From Ilyomonas limi (GTDB lineage: Bacteria; Bacteroidota; Bacteroidia; Chitinophagales; Chitinophagaceae): a stretch of DNA of 64,000 nt. The stretch is from assembly GCF_005233845.1 (NCBI RefSeq), contig NZ_SZQL01000004.1, positions 139,501-203,500 of the forward strand. Direction: 5' to 3'. Positions 17,968-26,633 of this stretch are shown here, piece by piece. How positions within the stretch are numbered: position 1 is the first letter of the stretch; every line of letters starts with the position of its first letter. The position numbers were made by a program, and so were the translations under genes. The notes under the pieces were generated by a model that saw only the letters and a program-made list of their open reading frames with translations, had not been told where the DNA came from and did no database searches.

Positions 17968-18975
17968 ATGGCATTAAAACTTAAGCTGAAAAATATCTGG
18001 ACTGCACTTAAAAAGTCAGGCAGCGATATTGGTACGTATAATATTACCAAGCTAAGCGCAGCACTGGCATATTATACGGTATTTGCCCTGGCGCCAATGC
18101 TAATTGTACTTACCAGTGTAATCTCCTTTTTTTATGGTCGCGAAGCCACCGAAGGGCAGGTGTACGGGCAAATAAAGACGCTTGTGGGTGCCGAAGCGGC
18201 TGCACAAATACAACAAATTATCAAGAATGCAGCGCTTTCACCTTCTTTTACTTTTGCGTCTATAGTGGGGTTGGTCGCATTGGTCTTTTCGGCAACCGGC
18301 GTGTTTGCCGAGATTCAAACCTCCATTAACATTATCTGGAATCTTAAAACAAAGCCTAAAAGAAGCGGCATTTTAAAAATGCTGAAAACGAGGCTGCTTA
18401 GTTTTTCACTTATTGTAAGCCTTGGTTTTATAGCACTGGTATCGTTGCTGATTAATGCCCTGATAGGATTGCTGATGGACCGGCTACAGCGTTTTTTGCC
18501 GCCCGAAGCGGTACATCTTGGCTTTATCATCAACGTTGTTATCACCCTGCTGGCAATCGGTTTTTTATTTGCGATTGTCTTTAAGGTATTGCCCGATGCC
18601 AAAATTAAATGGCGGGATGTTTGGGTAGGCGCTTTCGCCACGGCAGTACTATTTATGATTGGTAGGTTTGGCATTGGCTTATACCTCAACAAAAGTGATC
18701 CGGGTAGCACGTTTGGTGCTGCAGGCTCTATGATTCTTATATTGTTGTGGGTGTATTACTCTTCTATTATCCTGTACTTTGGCGCTGCTTTTACCCGCAA
18801 CTATGCGCAAACCATCGGGCGGCATATCTACCCTAATGAGTATGCAGTATATATACAGCAGGTAGAAGTAGAATCCAAAGATTCGTTACAAAATATAAAC
18901 ACTGGTAAGCAGGTACAGGAAGCCGATACTAATGTAACAACCGAGCCTGCACCTGCCAATAAAATACCACGATGA
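17968..18975 (+). CDS. YihY/virulence factor BrkB family membrane protein
   Basis: The protein has 335 residues with six hydrophobic helices. LSAALAYYTVFALAPMLIV (residues about 29-47) and GASFG-like GSTFGAAGSMILILLWVYYSSIILYFGAAFTR are the two family signatures. The C-terminal 45 residues are hydrophilic (EVESKDSLQNINTGKQ...). The family is often mislabelled as ribonuclease BN; its true function is unknown. It follows the MazG-like gene directly and is followed by a hairpin terminator. Confidence 0.92.
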   Translation: MALKLKLKNIWTALKKSGSDIGTYNITKLSAALAYYTVFALAPMLIVLTSVISFFYGREATEGQVYGQIKTLVGAEAAAQIQQIIKNAALSPSFTFASIVGLVALVFSATGVFAEIQTSINIIWNLKTKPKRSGILKMLKTRLLSFSLIVSLGFIALVSLLINALIGLLMDRLQRFLPPEAVHLGFIINVVITLLAIGFLFAIVFKVLPDAKIKWRDVWVGAFATAVLFMIGRFGIGLYLNKSDPGSTFGAAGSMILILLWVYYSSIILYFGAAFTRNYAQTIGRHIYPNEYAVYIQQVEVESKDSLQNINTGKQVQEADTNVTTEPAPANKIPR

Positions 18976-19006
18976 GTTTCGGGATGATTTATTCACTTAT
19001 GTTTAT

Positions 19007-19045
19007 AACGCTGACAGCGCTTCGAACCCTGTCAGCGTTTTTATA
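19007..19045 (+). terminator. Intrinsic terminator after the YihY gene
   Basis: Perfect 11-base stems AACGCTGACAG (19007-19017) and CTGTCAGCGTT (19029-19039), followed by TTTTAT. It ends the MazG-YihY transcript 32 bases after its stop. Confidence 0.85.
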
Positions 19046-19119
19046 CATTTTAAACCGGCCTGTTAATTTATCTTATCTGTTCATCAACAATTGCCTTACC
19101 ACAGTAAGTTTGCGCCTGT

Positions 19120-20208
19120 ATGCACCACCACTCACTGCGCCGTTATTGGATTAAAACAATTATCTTATTTCTTATAGCCCTTGCCATTAAATTATTTTCA
19201 TTAAACCATACGTTGGTTGAAGAATTGTACTCAACAGGCGTGTATAATTTTATCAGCAGTGCCTTGCGTATCCTTACCGGCCGGATACCCTTCAGCATTG
19301 GCGATATACTATATGCCGTTGCTATTATCTGGATTATTGTAAAAGTGATCCGCCAGCTTGTTGCATTATTCAGGCGGCAGGTTACGAAGAAAAGCTTTAT
19401 GAGAGGTGTAATTAAAACCCTTAATCTGTTACTCATTATTTACATTATTTTTTATGCTGCCTGGGGGCTTAATTATGATCGCAAAGGCATTGCTGCCCAA
19501 CTGCAATTGCAGCCCGAAAATGAAACAACACAAGACCTTTCTGCATTGACTGATTCCCTGCTTTTGAAAGTAAATAATATACGCCGCAGTTTAGGCGATA
19601 CGGTACAATACGAGTCTTATCAAACTGTTTTTAAGCAAAGCATAGCAGCTTATAGCAGCGCGCAGCAGCAATATCCTTTTTTGAAGTACCGGTTCAGCAG
19701 CGTTAAATCCTCTTTATATAGTACGTTAGGCAATTATTTAGGATTTTCGGGCTATTATAATCCTTTTAGCGGTGAAGCGCAGGTGTGTACTGAAAATGTA
19801 CCTGCATTTTTGCTGCCTTACATTACATGCCACGAAATAGCGCACCAGCTTGGTTATGGTACAGAAGACGAAGCCAACTTTACCGGCTATCTTGCTGCAA
19901 AGTTTTCACGCGATCAGCGTTTTCAATATTCATTGTATTTCGGTTTATTCAGTTATGCCAATAATACATTATTCCTGTACGATAGTGTTGCGGCAAGAGA
20001 TAATTACAGGCAGTTGGATACGCTGGTAAGAAAGGATATTGCAGAATACCGGCGTTTTTTACGCCGGTACAAAAATCCTTTGGAGCCGTTGTTTACCACT
20101 TTGTATGGCAATTATTTAAAAGCCAATAATCAGCCCGAAGGTATTGAAACATATAACCGTGTGGTTGCATGGCTGATTGCTTATCAAAAGAAATATGGAA
20201 CATTGTAG
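19120..20208 (+). CDS. DUF3810 family membrane-anchored putative zinc metallopeptidase
   Basis: The protein has 362 residues. Three hydrophobic segments lie in the first 120 residues (IILFLIALAIKLFSL, IGDILYAVAIIWIIVKVI, LNLLLIIYIIFYAAWGL). The rest faces outside or inside the membrane and carries TCHEIAHQLGYGTEDEANF, in which HEIAH is an HExxH zinc motif and E-DEANF supplies a likely third ligand. The FSGEAQVCTENVPAFLLP segment just before it is typical of DUF3810. No peptidase activity is established for the family. It is followed 52 bases later by a histidine kinase and response regulator, which may share its transcript. Confidence 0.88.
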   Translation: MHHHSLRRYWIKTIILFLIALAIKLFSLNHTLVEELYSTGVYNFISSALRILTGRIPFSIGDILYAVAIIWIIVKVIRQLVALFRRQVTKKSFMRGVIKTLNLLLIIYIIFYAAWGLNYDRKGIAAQLQLQPENETTQDLSALTDSLLLKVNNIRRSLGDTVQYESYQTVFKQSIAAYSSAQQQYPFLKYRFSSVKSSLYSTLGNYLGFSGYYNPFSGEAQVCTENVPAFLLPYITCHEIAHQLGYGTEDEANFTGYLAAKFSRDQRFQYSLYFGLFSYANNTLFLYDSVAARDNYRQLDTLVRKDIAEYRRFLRRYKNPLEPLFTTLYGNYLKANNQPEGIETYNRVVAWLIAYQKKYGTL

Positions 20209-20260
20209 TTGAATTGCTATTTGTGTTCATTCATCAAAATCCATTAGCTTCATTGCAGTA

Positions 20261-21229
20261 ATGAATTCATTAAAAAAACACCGGCTCGTGCGCATCACTA
20301 TTGTGTACTGGTTTTTGCTGGTATATATTGTTGTGGCGTTGATATTCTGGTATATGGAATTGAACCAACAAAACCGGCAGATGTACGAATACCAGCTGGC
20401 ACAACTGCACAAAGATTCGCCCGATTATAGAAGTGCAGTAGCCGAAATAGAAGCAGCAAAAAACACAAAAACATCGCAGTACATTGGTGAAGGCAGCGTG
20501 TTTTTGTTGTTGATATTGGTAGGTGCTGTGTTTGTATATCGCGCCACGCGAAGGCAGTTTATTTTGTCGCGCCAGCAGCAAAATTTTATGATGGCCATTA
20601 CGCACGAGTTGAAAACGCCTATTGCCGTGGTACGGCTGAATGTAGAAACCCTGCAAAAGCGGCGGTTGGAAGAGGCACAGCAGCAAAAGCTGATTGCTAA
20701 TACACTGCAGGAAGTAAACCGCCTGAATACGCTTACGAATAATATCCTTGTTGCCTCGCAATTAGAAACCGGTGCCTACCGGCTGAACAAGCAACAAATC
20801 AATATCAGCCGTATAGCAACCGAAGCGGTGCGCGATCTTCAAAATCGTTTTCCACAAAGAAGCATGGATGCGACAATTCAGCCCGAGGTGTACATGCAAG
20901 GTGAAGATACACTGATGCAATTATTATTAAATAATTTGCTGGATAATGCAGTAAAGTATTCATCCAGGGAAAGCCCTGTAAAACTGTTGTTGAAGAAGGA
21001 AAATAGCCATGTAATTATCCAGGTGACTGATGAAGGTATTGGCATTGCTGCAGAAGAAAAGAAGAAAGTATTTGAGAAATTTTATCGTGTGGGTAGCGAA
21101 GAAACGCGCACCGCTAAAGGCACCGGATTAGGCTTGTTTTTATCTAAAAAAATAGTGCAGGATTTTAAAGGCACCATCACCATTACCGATAATGTGCCAA
21201 AGGGGAGTATATTTACCGTGCGGTTTTAA
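20261..21229 (+). CDS. Sensor histidine kinase
   Basis: The protein has 322 residues. Two membrane helices (about residues 8-32 and 76-93) flank a short periplasmic loop of about 45 residues with charged, helical sequence, too small for a ligand-binding PAS or Cache domain. There is no HAMP domain. The H-box is MMAITHELKTPIAVV, the N-box LLNNLLDNAVKYS, and the G-boxes DEGIGIA and GTGLGLFLSKK. It should autophosphorylate on the H-box histidine and pass the phosphate to the regulator encoded 45 bases downstream. The stimulus is unknown; the short sensor loop suggests detection within or near the membrane. Confidence 0.95.
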   Translation: MNSLKKHRLVRITIVYWFLLVYIVVALIFWYMELNQQNRQMYEYQLAQLHKDSPDYRSAVAEIEAAKNTKTSQYIGEGSVFLLLILVGAVFVYRATRRQFILSRQQQNFMMAITHELKTPIAVVRLNVETLQKRRLEEAQQQKLIANTLQEVNRLNTLTNNILVASQLETGAYRLNKQQINISRIATEAVRDLQNRFPQRSMDATIQPEVYMQGEDTLMQLLLNNLLDNAVKYSSRESPVKLLLKKENSHVIIQVTDEGIGIAAEEKKKVFEKFYRVGSEETRTAKGTGLGLFLSKKIVQDFKGTITITDNVPKGSIFTVRF

Positions 21230-21274
21230 AACTTTCTGCATCATCATTTTTATTTTAAATTATTCCTTTCGCAA

Positions 21275-21988
21275 ATGATACACAACGACAATAGTAAAGC
21301 CAATATTTTATTGGTAGAAGATGAAGAAAACCTTCATGACACCTTAAAGCTAAATTTGGAGTTGGAAGGCTACAGCATTACATCGGCATATACCGGCAAC
21401 CAGGCTTTAAAGGCTATACAAAATGAATATTTCGATTTAATCATTATGGACATTATGTTGCCAGAGATAGATGGTATTAGCGTTACCGAAAATATACGTG
21501 TACAGCAACTGGATGTGCCGGTGCTGATATTAAGTGCCAAAAATACAGGTGCCGATAGAGTATTGGGGTTAAGAAAGGGTGCCGATGATTACATGACCAA
21601 ACCTTTCAACCTCGAAGAATTGTTGTTGCGTGTTGAAAAACTTATTCAAAAAAATAAAAAGCTTCAAACAAAGGAAACAGTGGGCGATACGTATGAATTT
21701 GAAAATAATAAAATAGATTTTAAAGCACAGGAAGCTACAACCTGGGATGGTAAAAAAGTGGATTTAAGCAAAAAGGAAAGTATGCTTTTAAAACTCCTGA
21801 TTGAAAATAAAAATGAAGTAGTAACACGCGAAAAAATACTACAGGTGGTGTGGGGCTATAACGTATATCCCACCACGCGTACTATTGATAATTTTATTCT
21901 TAGCTTCCGCAAATATTTTGAGTCGGATACACGCAATCCAAGGCATTTTCATTCGGTAAGAGGTATGGGGTATAAATATACCGATTGA
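21275..21988 (+). CDS. OmpR/PhoB-type response regulator
   Basis: The protein has 237 residues. The receiver domain shows VEDEE, the phosphorylated aspartate in LIIMDIMLPEIDG, and the conserved lysine in MTKPFNLEEL. A winged-helix DNA-binding domain follows (residues about 130-237), with VTREKILQVVWGYNVYPTTRTIDNFILSFRKYFE and the C-terminal HSVRGMGYKY. It is the partner of the kinase upstream. Its targets are not visible here. Confidence 0.96.
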   Translation: MIHNDNSKANILLVEDEENLHDTLKLNLELEGYSITSAYTGNQALKAIQNEYFDLIIMDIMLPEIDGISVTENIRVQQLDVPVLILSAKNTGADRVLGLRKGADDYMTKPFNLEELLLRVEKLIQKNKKLQTKETVGDTYEFENNKIDFKAQEATTWDGKKVDLSKKESMLLKLLIENKNEVVTREKILQVVWGYNVYPTTRTIDNFILSFRKYFESDTRNPRHFHSVRGMGYKYTD

Positions 21989-22086
21989 ATAGCAGCCGGA
22001 TGACACAGATTAAAGCACGGATCTTAGCACGAATTGTTCAAATGCGGATTACACGAAATTTTTTGGATGCGCATTTGAAGGCATAA

Positions 22087-23640
22087 TTAAGTTGTTTCAA
22101 GCTGGCTAATAACGGTATCCAGCTGTTCTATTAAAGAAGCCCGTGCATTATCATCTATTACCGGTGAGTATAAATATTGGTTACAGGCTGCATAGATATG
22201 CTTTGCCTCCTCAGCCAGTTTAGCATCTTTATTTTCTAATAACAGCAGTACACTTTTTTCTTCTTGCTCGGTAGCAGCCAATGTGTGTTGCAATACAGCC
22301 GTAAGCAAGGTTTTAGCATTGGTAAAAAACAGGTAATTATCTTCTGTTTCACTCAAGACTTGCAGTAATAGTTTAAAGTCGGGCTTTTCCGGCACCCCAG
22401 AATCTTGCCCGGCTGTTGCCTGTGTGTCTGTCTCTTGCTTTCTTATATCCTGCAAACTTGCGTCCCGAACACTTGCATCCTGTACACCTGCCCCTTGTAT
22501 TCTTGTTTCTTGTACGCTTTCAACCTGACTCCTTGTTCCTCCCTGCTTAGTTGTACTTTGTTCTCCTGTTCCTTGCTCTCTTATCTCTTTTCTTTTATTA
22601 CTTATCAGCCATACACTGATAACTACCAAGGCAATACCCGGCACAAACCACAGGTATTTTTTATTACTTACATCATTGGTAATAATGTGTTCATCAAACC
22701 TTTTTGCGGGCAATGCATTTACCACATTAATAGTAATAGGTTGTGTGCTGATGGTTTCAAATTGCTGCGAAGTGGTATTGAAAAAAGTAAACTTAACTTC
22801 CGGAATTATTTTGGCTCCTTGTTGCGTGCCGATAAAAGGAATAGCGAATGTCTTGTTGCCACGCACCGGAAAGTTCATTTTATTGACGTGCTGGCTATCG
22901 TTGCTTTCAAAATGCTCGATGCCTTTTGGCCACCTGATAACAGGCAATCCGATTGCCTCAATATTTCCTTCACCGGCAATGGTTATCTGCAGTAAATCAT
23001 TTTCACCTTTTGGTACCGTAGTGCTATCTACTTTGGCCGCAATAGTAAACTTGTCGCCGGCAATACCGGAATAATCGGCCGGTTTATCTGCAGGCAACGG
23101 CTTTACATGAATGCTGTCTGACCGGCTGCTTACGGCAGCGCTGTAGTTTTGCATCCGGTACGGGTTTTCGGTAGAAGTAAAGCCAACTTCGTTATTGATC
23201 ACTGCTGGCGGAATGAGTAGTTCACCTTCCTGCAGTGGTGTAAGCTGCACTTTTCTTATCAGCAGCACACGATACATTTTGCCGTTTTCTTTATCCAGGT
23301 ATTCCGGCTCGTCGGTAGTCATTTCTACCACGCTACAGCCATTAAACGAAGGCTGTTTTACTACTTTGGGCTGGCAATACAATGCGGTGTACAATTGATA
23401 CACCACCAGTACCGGCTCACCTACAAAGCAGGCTTTCTTGCTGATGGTGGTTTTAATGAAAATCTGACTGCGTATTTTATCCTGCGGGTCTTCGCCGGGT
23501 TTAAGTATTGTGTTTTGCAGGTAATCATCCTGGTCTGTATCATCGCCAATCAAGGAGGGCAATTGCGCACGATTATACAATACTGCACAAAGCATTATGC
23601 ACAACAACAAACTTTTTTTCAGGCATTGCATCATAGGCAA
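22087..23640 (-). CDS. BatD-like protein with a degenerate repeat linker
   Basis: The protein has 517 residues. A signal peptide (LLLCIMLCAVLYNRAQ) precedes beta-rich domains with IKTTISKKACFVGEPVLVVYQLYTAL and later QFETISTQPITINVV, the pattern of BatD/'oxygen tolerance' proteins. One membrane helix follows (YLWFVPGIALVVISVWLI). Next comes a stretch of about 65 residues made of short Gln/Thr/Asp/Gly-rich units (GEQST, TRSQ, RIQGAGVQDASVRDAS, QETDTQ), then a helical cytoplasmic domain. BatD normally works with BatA, BatB and BatC beside a MoxR ATPase; none of these is near, so this is an orphan. The repeat segment (about 22390-22600) is discussed as a finding. Confidence 0.8.
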   Translation of the reverse strand: MPMMQCLKKSLLLCIMLCAVLYNRAQLPSLIGDDTDQDDYLQNTILKPGEDPQDKIRSQIFIKTTISKKACFVGEPVLVVYQLYTALYCQPKVVKQPSFNGCSVVEMTTDEPEYLDKENGKMYRVLLIRKVQLTPLQEGELLIPPAVINNEVGFTSTENPYRMQNYSAAVSSRSDSIHVKPLPADKPADYSGIAGDKFTIAAKVDSTTVPKGENDLLQITIAGEGNIEAIGLPVIRWPKGIEHFESNDSQHVNKMNFPVRGNKTFAIPFIGTQQGAKIIPEVKFTFFNTTSQQFETISTQPITINVVNALPAKRFDEHIITNDVSNKKYLWFVPGIALVVISVWLISNKRKEIREQGTGEQSTTKQGGTRSQVESVQETRIQGAGVQDASVRDASLQDIRKQETDTQATAGQDSGVPEKPDFKLLLQVLSETEDNYLFFTNAKTLLTAVLQHTLAATEQEEKSVLLLLENKDAKLAEEAKHIYAACNQYLYSPVIDDNARASLIEQLDTVISQLETT

Positions 23641-23811
23641 GTTAGCAGAAAATGCGTAATAGAATTTGTTATAATCTAAGAATATTGTTTTATAAAATAT
23701 TGAATACTATTTTTAGAATGAACATTTTTATAGTACAAAAATCCCGCCGTTGCCGGCAGTGGAATATGCAGGAAGAATTTTTGTGTATAGCATAATGCAA
23801 GCGCCGCTTCG

Positions 23812-23892
23812 CCTCTGTGCGTGTCTCCACGCACCGGAGCAGCGAGTAGGGCAGCCGTGGTGCGCGAAGGCATGCACCACGGCTGCCCTACT
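23812..23892. repeat. Composite intergenic hairpin element
   Basis: Two adjacent inverted repeats. The first (about 23817-23839) pairs GTGCGTG with CACGCAC around TCTC and is followed by CGGAG. The second has perfect 19-base stems at 23845-23863 and 23874-23892 around a 10-base loop. The first resembles the element at 39040-39066 (CGCGTGTCTTCACGTGCCGGAG), so this looks like a dispersed repeat family. There is no T-run on the minus strand, so it is not a standard terminator, although it lies at the 3' end of the M13 peptidase gene. Confidence 0.65.
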
Positions 23893-23915
23893 TAAAAAGT
23901 ATAACAATAATGCGC

Positions 23916-25943
23916 CTACCAAATCCTTACGCGCGCACTATCCGGCACATACATTTTGTTGCCTGGTTGCAAATGAAAAGCCTGGTAAAAAGCATCTACA
24001 TTTTGCATTGGTCCGTTTACACGGTACATAGCGGGTGAGTGCACATCGCTCATCAGCTGTGCCCGCAATGCCTCGGGGCGCGATTGATGCATCCAGCCCA
24101 AAGCATAACCTAAAAAGAAACGTTGTGCCGGCGTAAGACTGTCTATCATTTTATTTTCTTTGTACTGTTTTGTTTTGGTAAACGCATCCCAGCCCAACAG
24201 TACACCACCAAGGTCGGCAATGTTTTCGCCCAGCGTAGCTTTACCATTAATTTTAAAGGTGTCGATCACCTGGAAGCTGTTAAACTGATTAACCATTTTA
24301 TCTGCCTGCGCTTCAAAACGTTGAGCATCTTCTTTTGTCCACCAGTCGGTAAGATTACCATCTTTATCATAGAGCCTGCCCTGATCGTCAAAGCCGTGCG
24401 TTATTTCGTGGCCAATAGTACTGGCACCTGCATAGCCATACGCCACGGCATCATCTATTTGTTCATCAGTAGCACCGGGCACGGTAAACATACCGGCGGG
24501 CAGTACAATTTCGTTGTTGCTGGGATTGTAATACGCATTATACGTTTGTGGTGTCATCTCCCACTCATCACGGTCAACGGGCTTGCCCAGTTTATTAAAG
24601 TTGTATTGTACCCACCACGCATTTGCATTCATCAGATTTTGCACATAACTTTCACGTCCTATTTGCATAGCACTAAAGTCTTTCCACTTCTCGGGATAGC
24701 CAACTTTCTTCTTCATGGCAGCCAATTTTACCAGCGCTTTTTGTTTGGTAGAATCGCTCATCCAGGTAAGATGTTGGATGCGGCTTTTTAACGCTGCGCG
24801 AATATCTTCTACCATACTGCTGTAACGCTGTTTTGCTTTTTCGGTAAAAAATTTCTTGACATACAATTGTCCCAAAGGCTCGCCCAGCAGGTTATTTTCG
24901 GTAGCAATCACGCGTTTCCAGCGCGGCTTGCGTACTTTGGCGCCATACAATACCTTACTGAAATCGAAGGCTGCCTGCCCGTACACTTCCGGCAATGCCT
25001 GGCTGTATTCATCTATCAGGCGAAAGCGGAGATAGGCTTTCCAAACGTCTATGGGCGTGTTTTTGAGCTCAGTTTCCAATGCTTTGTAATATTCCGGCTG
25101 ATGCACAATCACCGAGTCGGTTGGAGGCACACCCACCATCTGAAAATAACGTACAAACCGGAAGGAAGGCGTTAGCTTATCCAGCGAGCCAACACTCATT
25201 TTATAATAATTTTTATACGGGTCGCGCGTGTCTTCCAGTTTACGGTGCGACTCCGCAAGGCTGGTTTCTAAAGCAATGATGTCTGTTGCCAGTTTGTTGG
25301 CTTCTGTACTATCGTTACCGCTTAGTTCCAAAAAGCGTTGAATGAACTGATGATAAGCAGCTCTTATATTTTGATAGGTAGTGTCCTGGTTAAAATAATA
25401 TTCCCGGTCGTCGAGGAACAAGCCGCTTTGCACCAGTTGCAGCGCCATCATGTTGCTGTTTTTATCGTCTTGTGCCACATACATACCTGGCGCTGTGTTT
25501 ACCCCAATTTTTTCCAACTGCGCCATAGCTGCCGTTAAGGTGGGAATATCTTTTACCGAAGCAATCTGCTGCAGGTAATAGGCTATGGGGCGCAGGCCTC
25601 TTCCTTCAATCTTAGTGCTGTCCATCGCTTCGAGCCAAAAGTCACCAATTTTTTGCTGTATAGAGCCAGGTGTTGCCTTGCTTTTTGCTGCTTCTTCGCA
25701 TATGGTGCGCAGGCGCTTAAGGTTTTCTTCTATCACCAGATTGCCAATGCCCCAGCTTGATTGCTCGTCGGGTATGGGATTAGCTTTTATCCAGCCGCCA
25801 TTGGCATAGTTAAAAAAGTCGTTGGCAGGACTAACTGATTTATCCAGGTCGGCAACCAATACATCTTTAGATACCGGTTTTGCATCCTGCCTGCAGGCTA
25901 CGAACAGGAGGCAAAACGAGAGAAATAAAAAACAATTTTTCAT
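23916..25943 (-). CDS. M13 family (neprilysin-like) metallopeptidase, lipoprotein
   Basis: The protein has 675 residues from the ATG at 25943; an upstream in-frame TTG at 25955 is less likely. The signal MKNCFLFLSFCLLFVAC ends in a lipobox, so the enzyme is anchored outside the cytoplasmic membrane. GHEITHGFDDQG (HExxH at residues 512-516) and GENIADLGG (about 571-579) give the zinc ligands and catalytic glutamate. Upstream, NAYYNPSNNEIVLPAGM is the substrate-binding strand. The full N-terminal helical M13 domain is present (starting PANDFFNYANGGW). These enzymes degrade peptides in the periplasm or at the surface. The gene is single. Confidence 0.97.
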   Translation of the reverse strand: MKNCFLFLSFCLLFVACRQDAKPVSKDVLVADLDKSVSPANDFFNYANGGWIKANPIPDEQSSWGIGNLVIEENLKRLRTICEEAAKSKATPGSIQQKIGDFWLEAMDSTKIEGRGLRPIAYYLQQIASVKDIPTLTAAMAQLEKIGVNTAPGMYVAQDDKNSNMMALQLVQSGLFLDDREYYFNQDTTYQNIRAAYHQFIQRFLELSGNDSTEANKLATDIIALETSLAESHRKLEDTRDPYKNYYKMSVGSLDKLTPSFRFVRYFQMVGVPPTDSVIVHQPEYYKALETELKNTPIDVWKAYLRFRLIDEYSQALPEVYGQAAFDFSKVLYGAKVRKPRWKRVIATENNLLGEPLGQLYVKKFFTEKAKQRYSSMVEDIRAALKSRIQHLTWMSDSTKQKALVKLAAMKKKVGYPEKWKDFSAMQIGRESYVQNLMNANAWWVQYNFNKLGKPVDRDEWEMTPQTYNAYYNPSNNEIVLPAGMFTVPGATDEQIDDAVAYGYAGASTIGHEITHGFDDQGRLYDKDGNLTDWWTKEDAQRFEAQADKMVNQFNSFQVIDTFKINGKATLGENIADLGGVLLGWDAFTKTKQYKENKMIDSLTPAQRFFLGYALGWMHQSRPEALRAQLMSDVHSPAMYRVNGPMQNVDAFYQAFHLQPGNKMYVPDSARVRIW

Positions 25944-26046
25944 AATGCTATGCAATAAAAAACTACAATATAATAAAGGGAAACAAAGTGGCTAAAAATA
26001 TTACATGCGCGGCAGTGGTTATGTTTTTTCTTTGCTAAAAAAACGA

Positions 26047-26484
26047 ATGCAAGCTTTCAGTACTGTTATTTCCATCCGGTGGGCAGATATTGATGCCAAT
26101 TTTCACCTGCGGCACAGTGCATACTACGATTTTGGTGCGCAGCATCGTGTGGATATACTGGCGCAGCACGGCTTAACGCTGGCTACTATGCGGGACCTGC
26201 ATGTTGGCCCGGTGTTGTTTAGAGAAGAATGTGTGTTTAAAAAAGAAATTCATTTAACGGATAAAATAACCATCTCTACCTGTATGGCAAAGATGCGTGC
26301 CGATGGTTCGCGCTTTACTATACAGCATTTGTTTACCAATGAGTACGGGCAACGTTGTGCATTGCTTACGGTGGAAGGGGCATGGATAGATACGAGACTC
26401 CGCAAACTGGCACACCCTGTGCCGGCCATTATAACGGAAGTAATGAAGCAGTTTCCGAGAGGCGAGGGGTTTGAGGAGGTATGA
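26047..26484 (+). CDS. Hot-dog fold acyl-CoA thioesterase
   Basis: The protein has 145 residues. ISIRWADIDANFHLRHSAYYDFGAQHRVDIL is the thioesterase start, with the catalytic aspartate of the RWADxDxxxH pattern and the following central helix. Strands VGPVLFREECVFKKEIHLTD and AKMRADGSRFTIQHLF follow. The ATG at 26047 is chosen because it lies seven residues before the first strand. The sequence is distinct from the YbgC-type gene at 6748. The natural acyl substrate is unknown. It is a single gene with AT-rich flanks. Confidence 0.85.
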   Translation: MQAFSTVISIRWADIDANFHLRHSAYYDFGAQHRVDILAQHGLTLATMRDLHVGPVLFREECVFKKEIHLTDKITISTCMAKMRADGSRFTIQHLFTNEYGQRCALLTVEGAWIDTRLRKLAHPVPAIITEVMKQFPRGEGFEEV

Positions 26485-26633
26485 TAGCATTATTGGATTA
26501 GGCAGTTCGAAAATACGGCTGATTAGCTGAAGAAGATAAAATGGGGTTGAGTATATTTGGGAGCTGGTGGTCATTAGGAAACACTTCGGTGGTTAAGGAC
26601 AATCAGCTAAATTTACTTTTAAATAGTTAGTAA

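Noticed and set aside
18972-19154. Plus-strand open frame of 60 codons after the YihY gene
   Set aside because: It runs through a perfect hairpin terminator and into the start of the DUF3810 gene, and has no family features.
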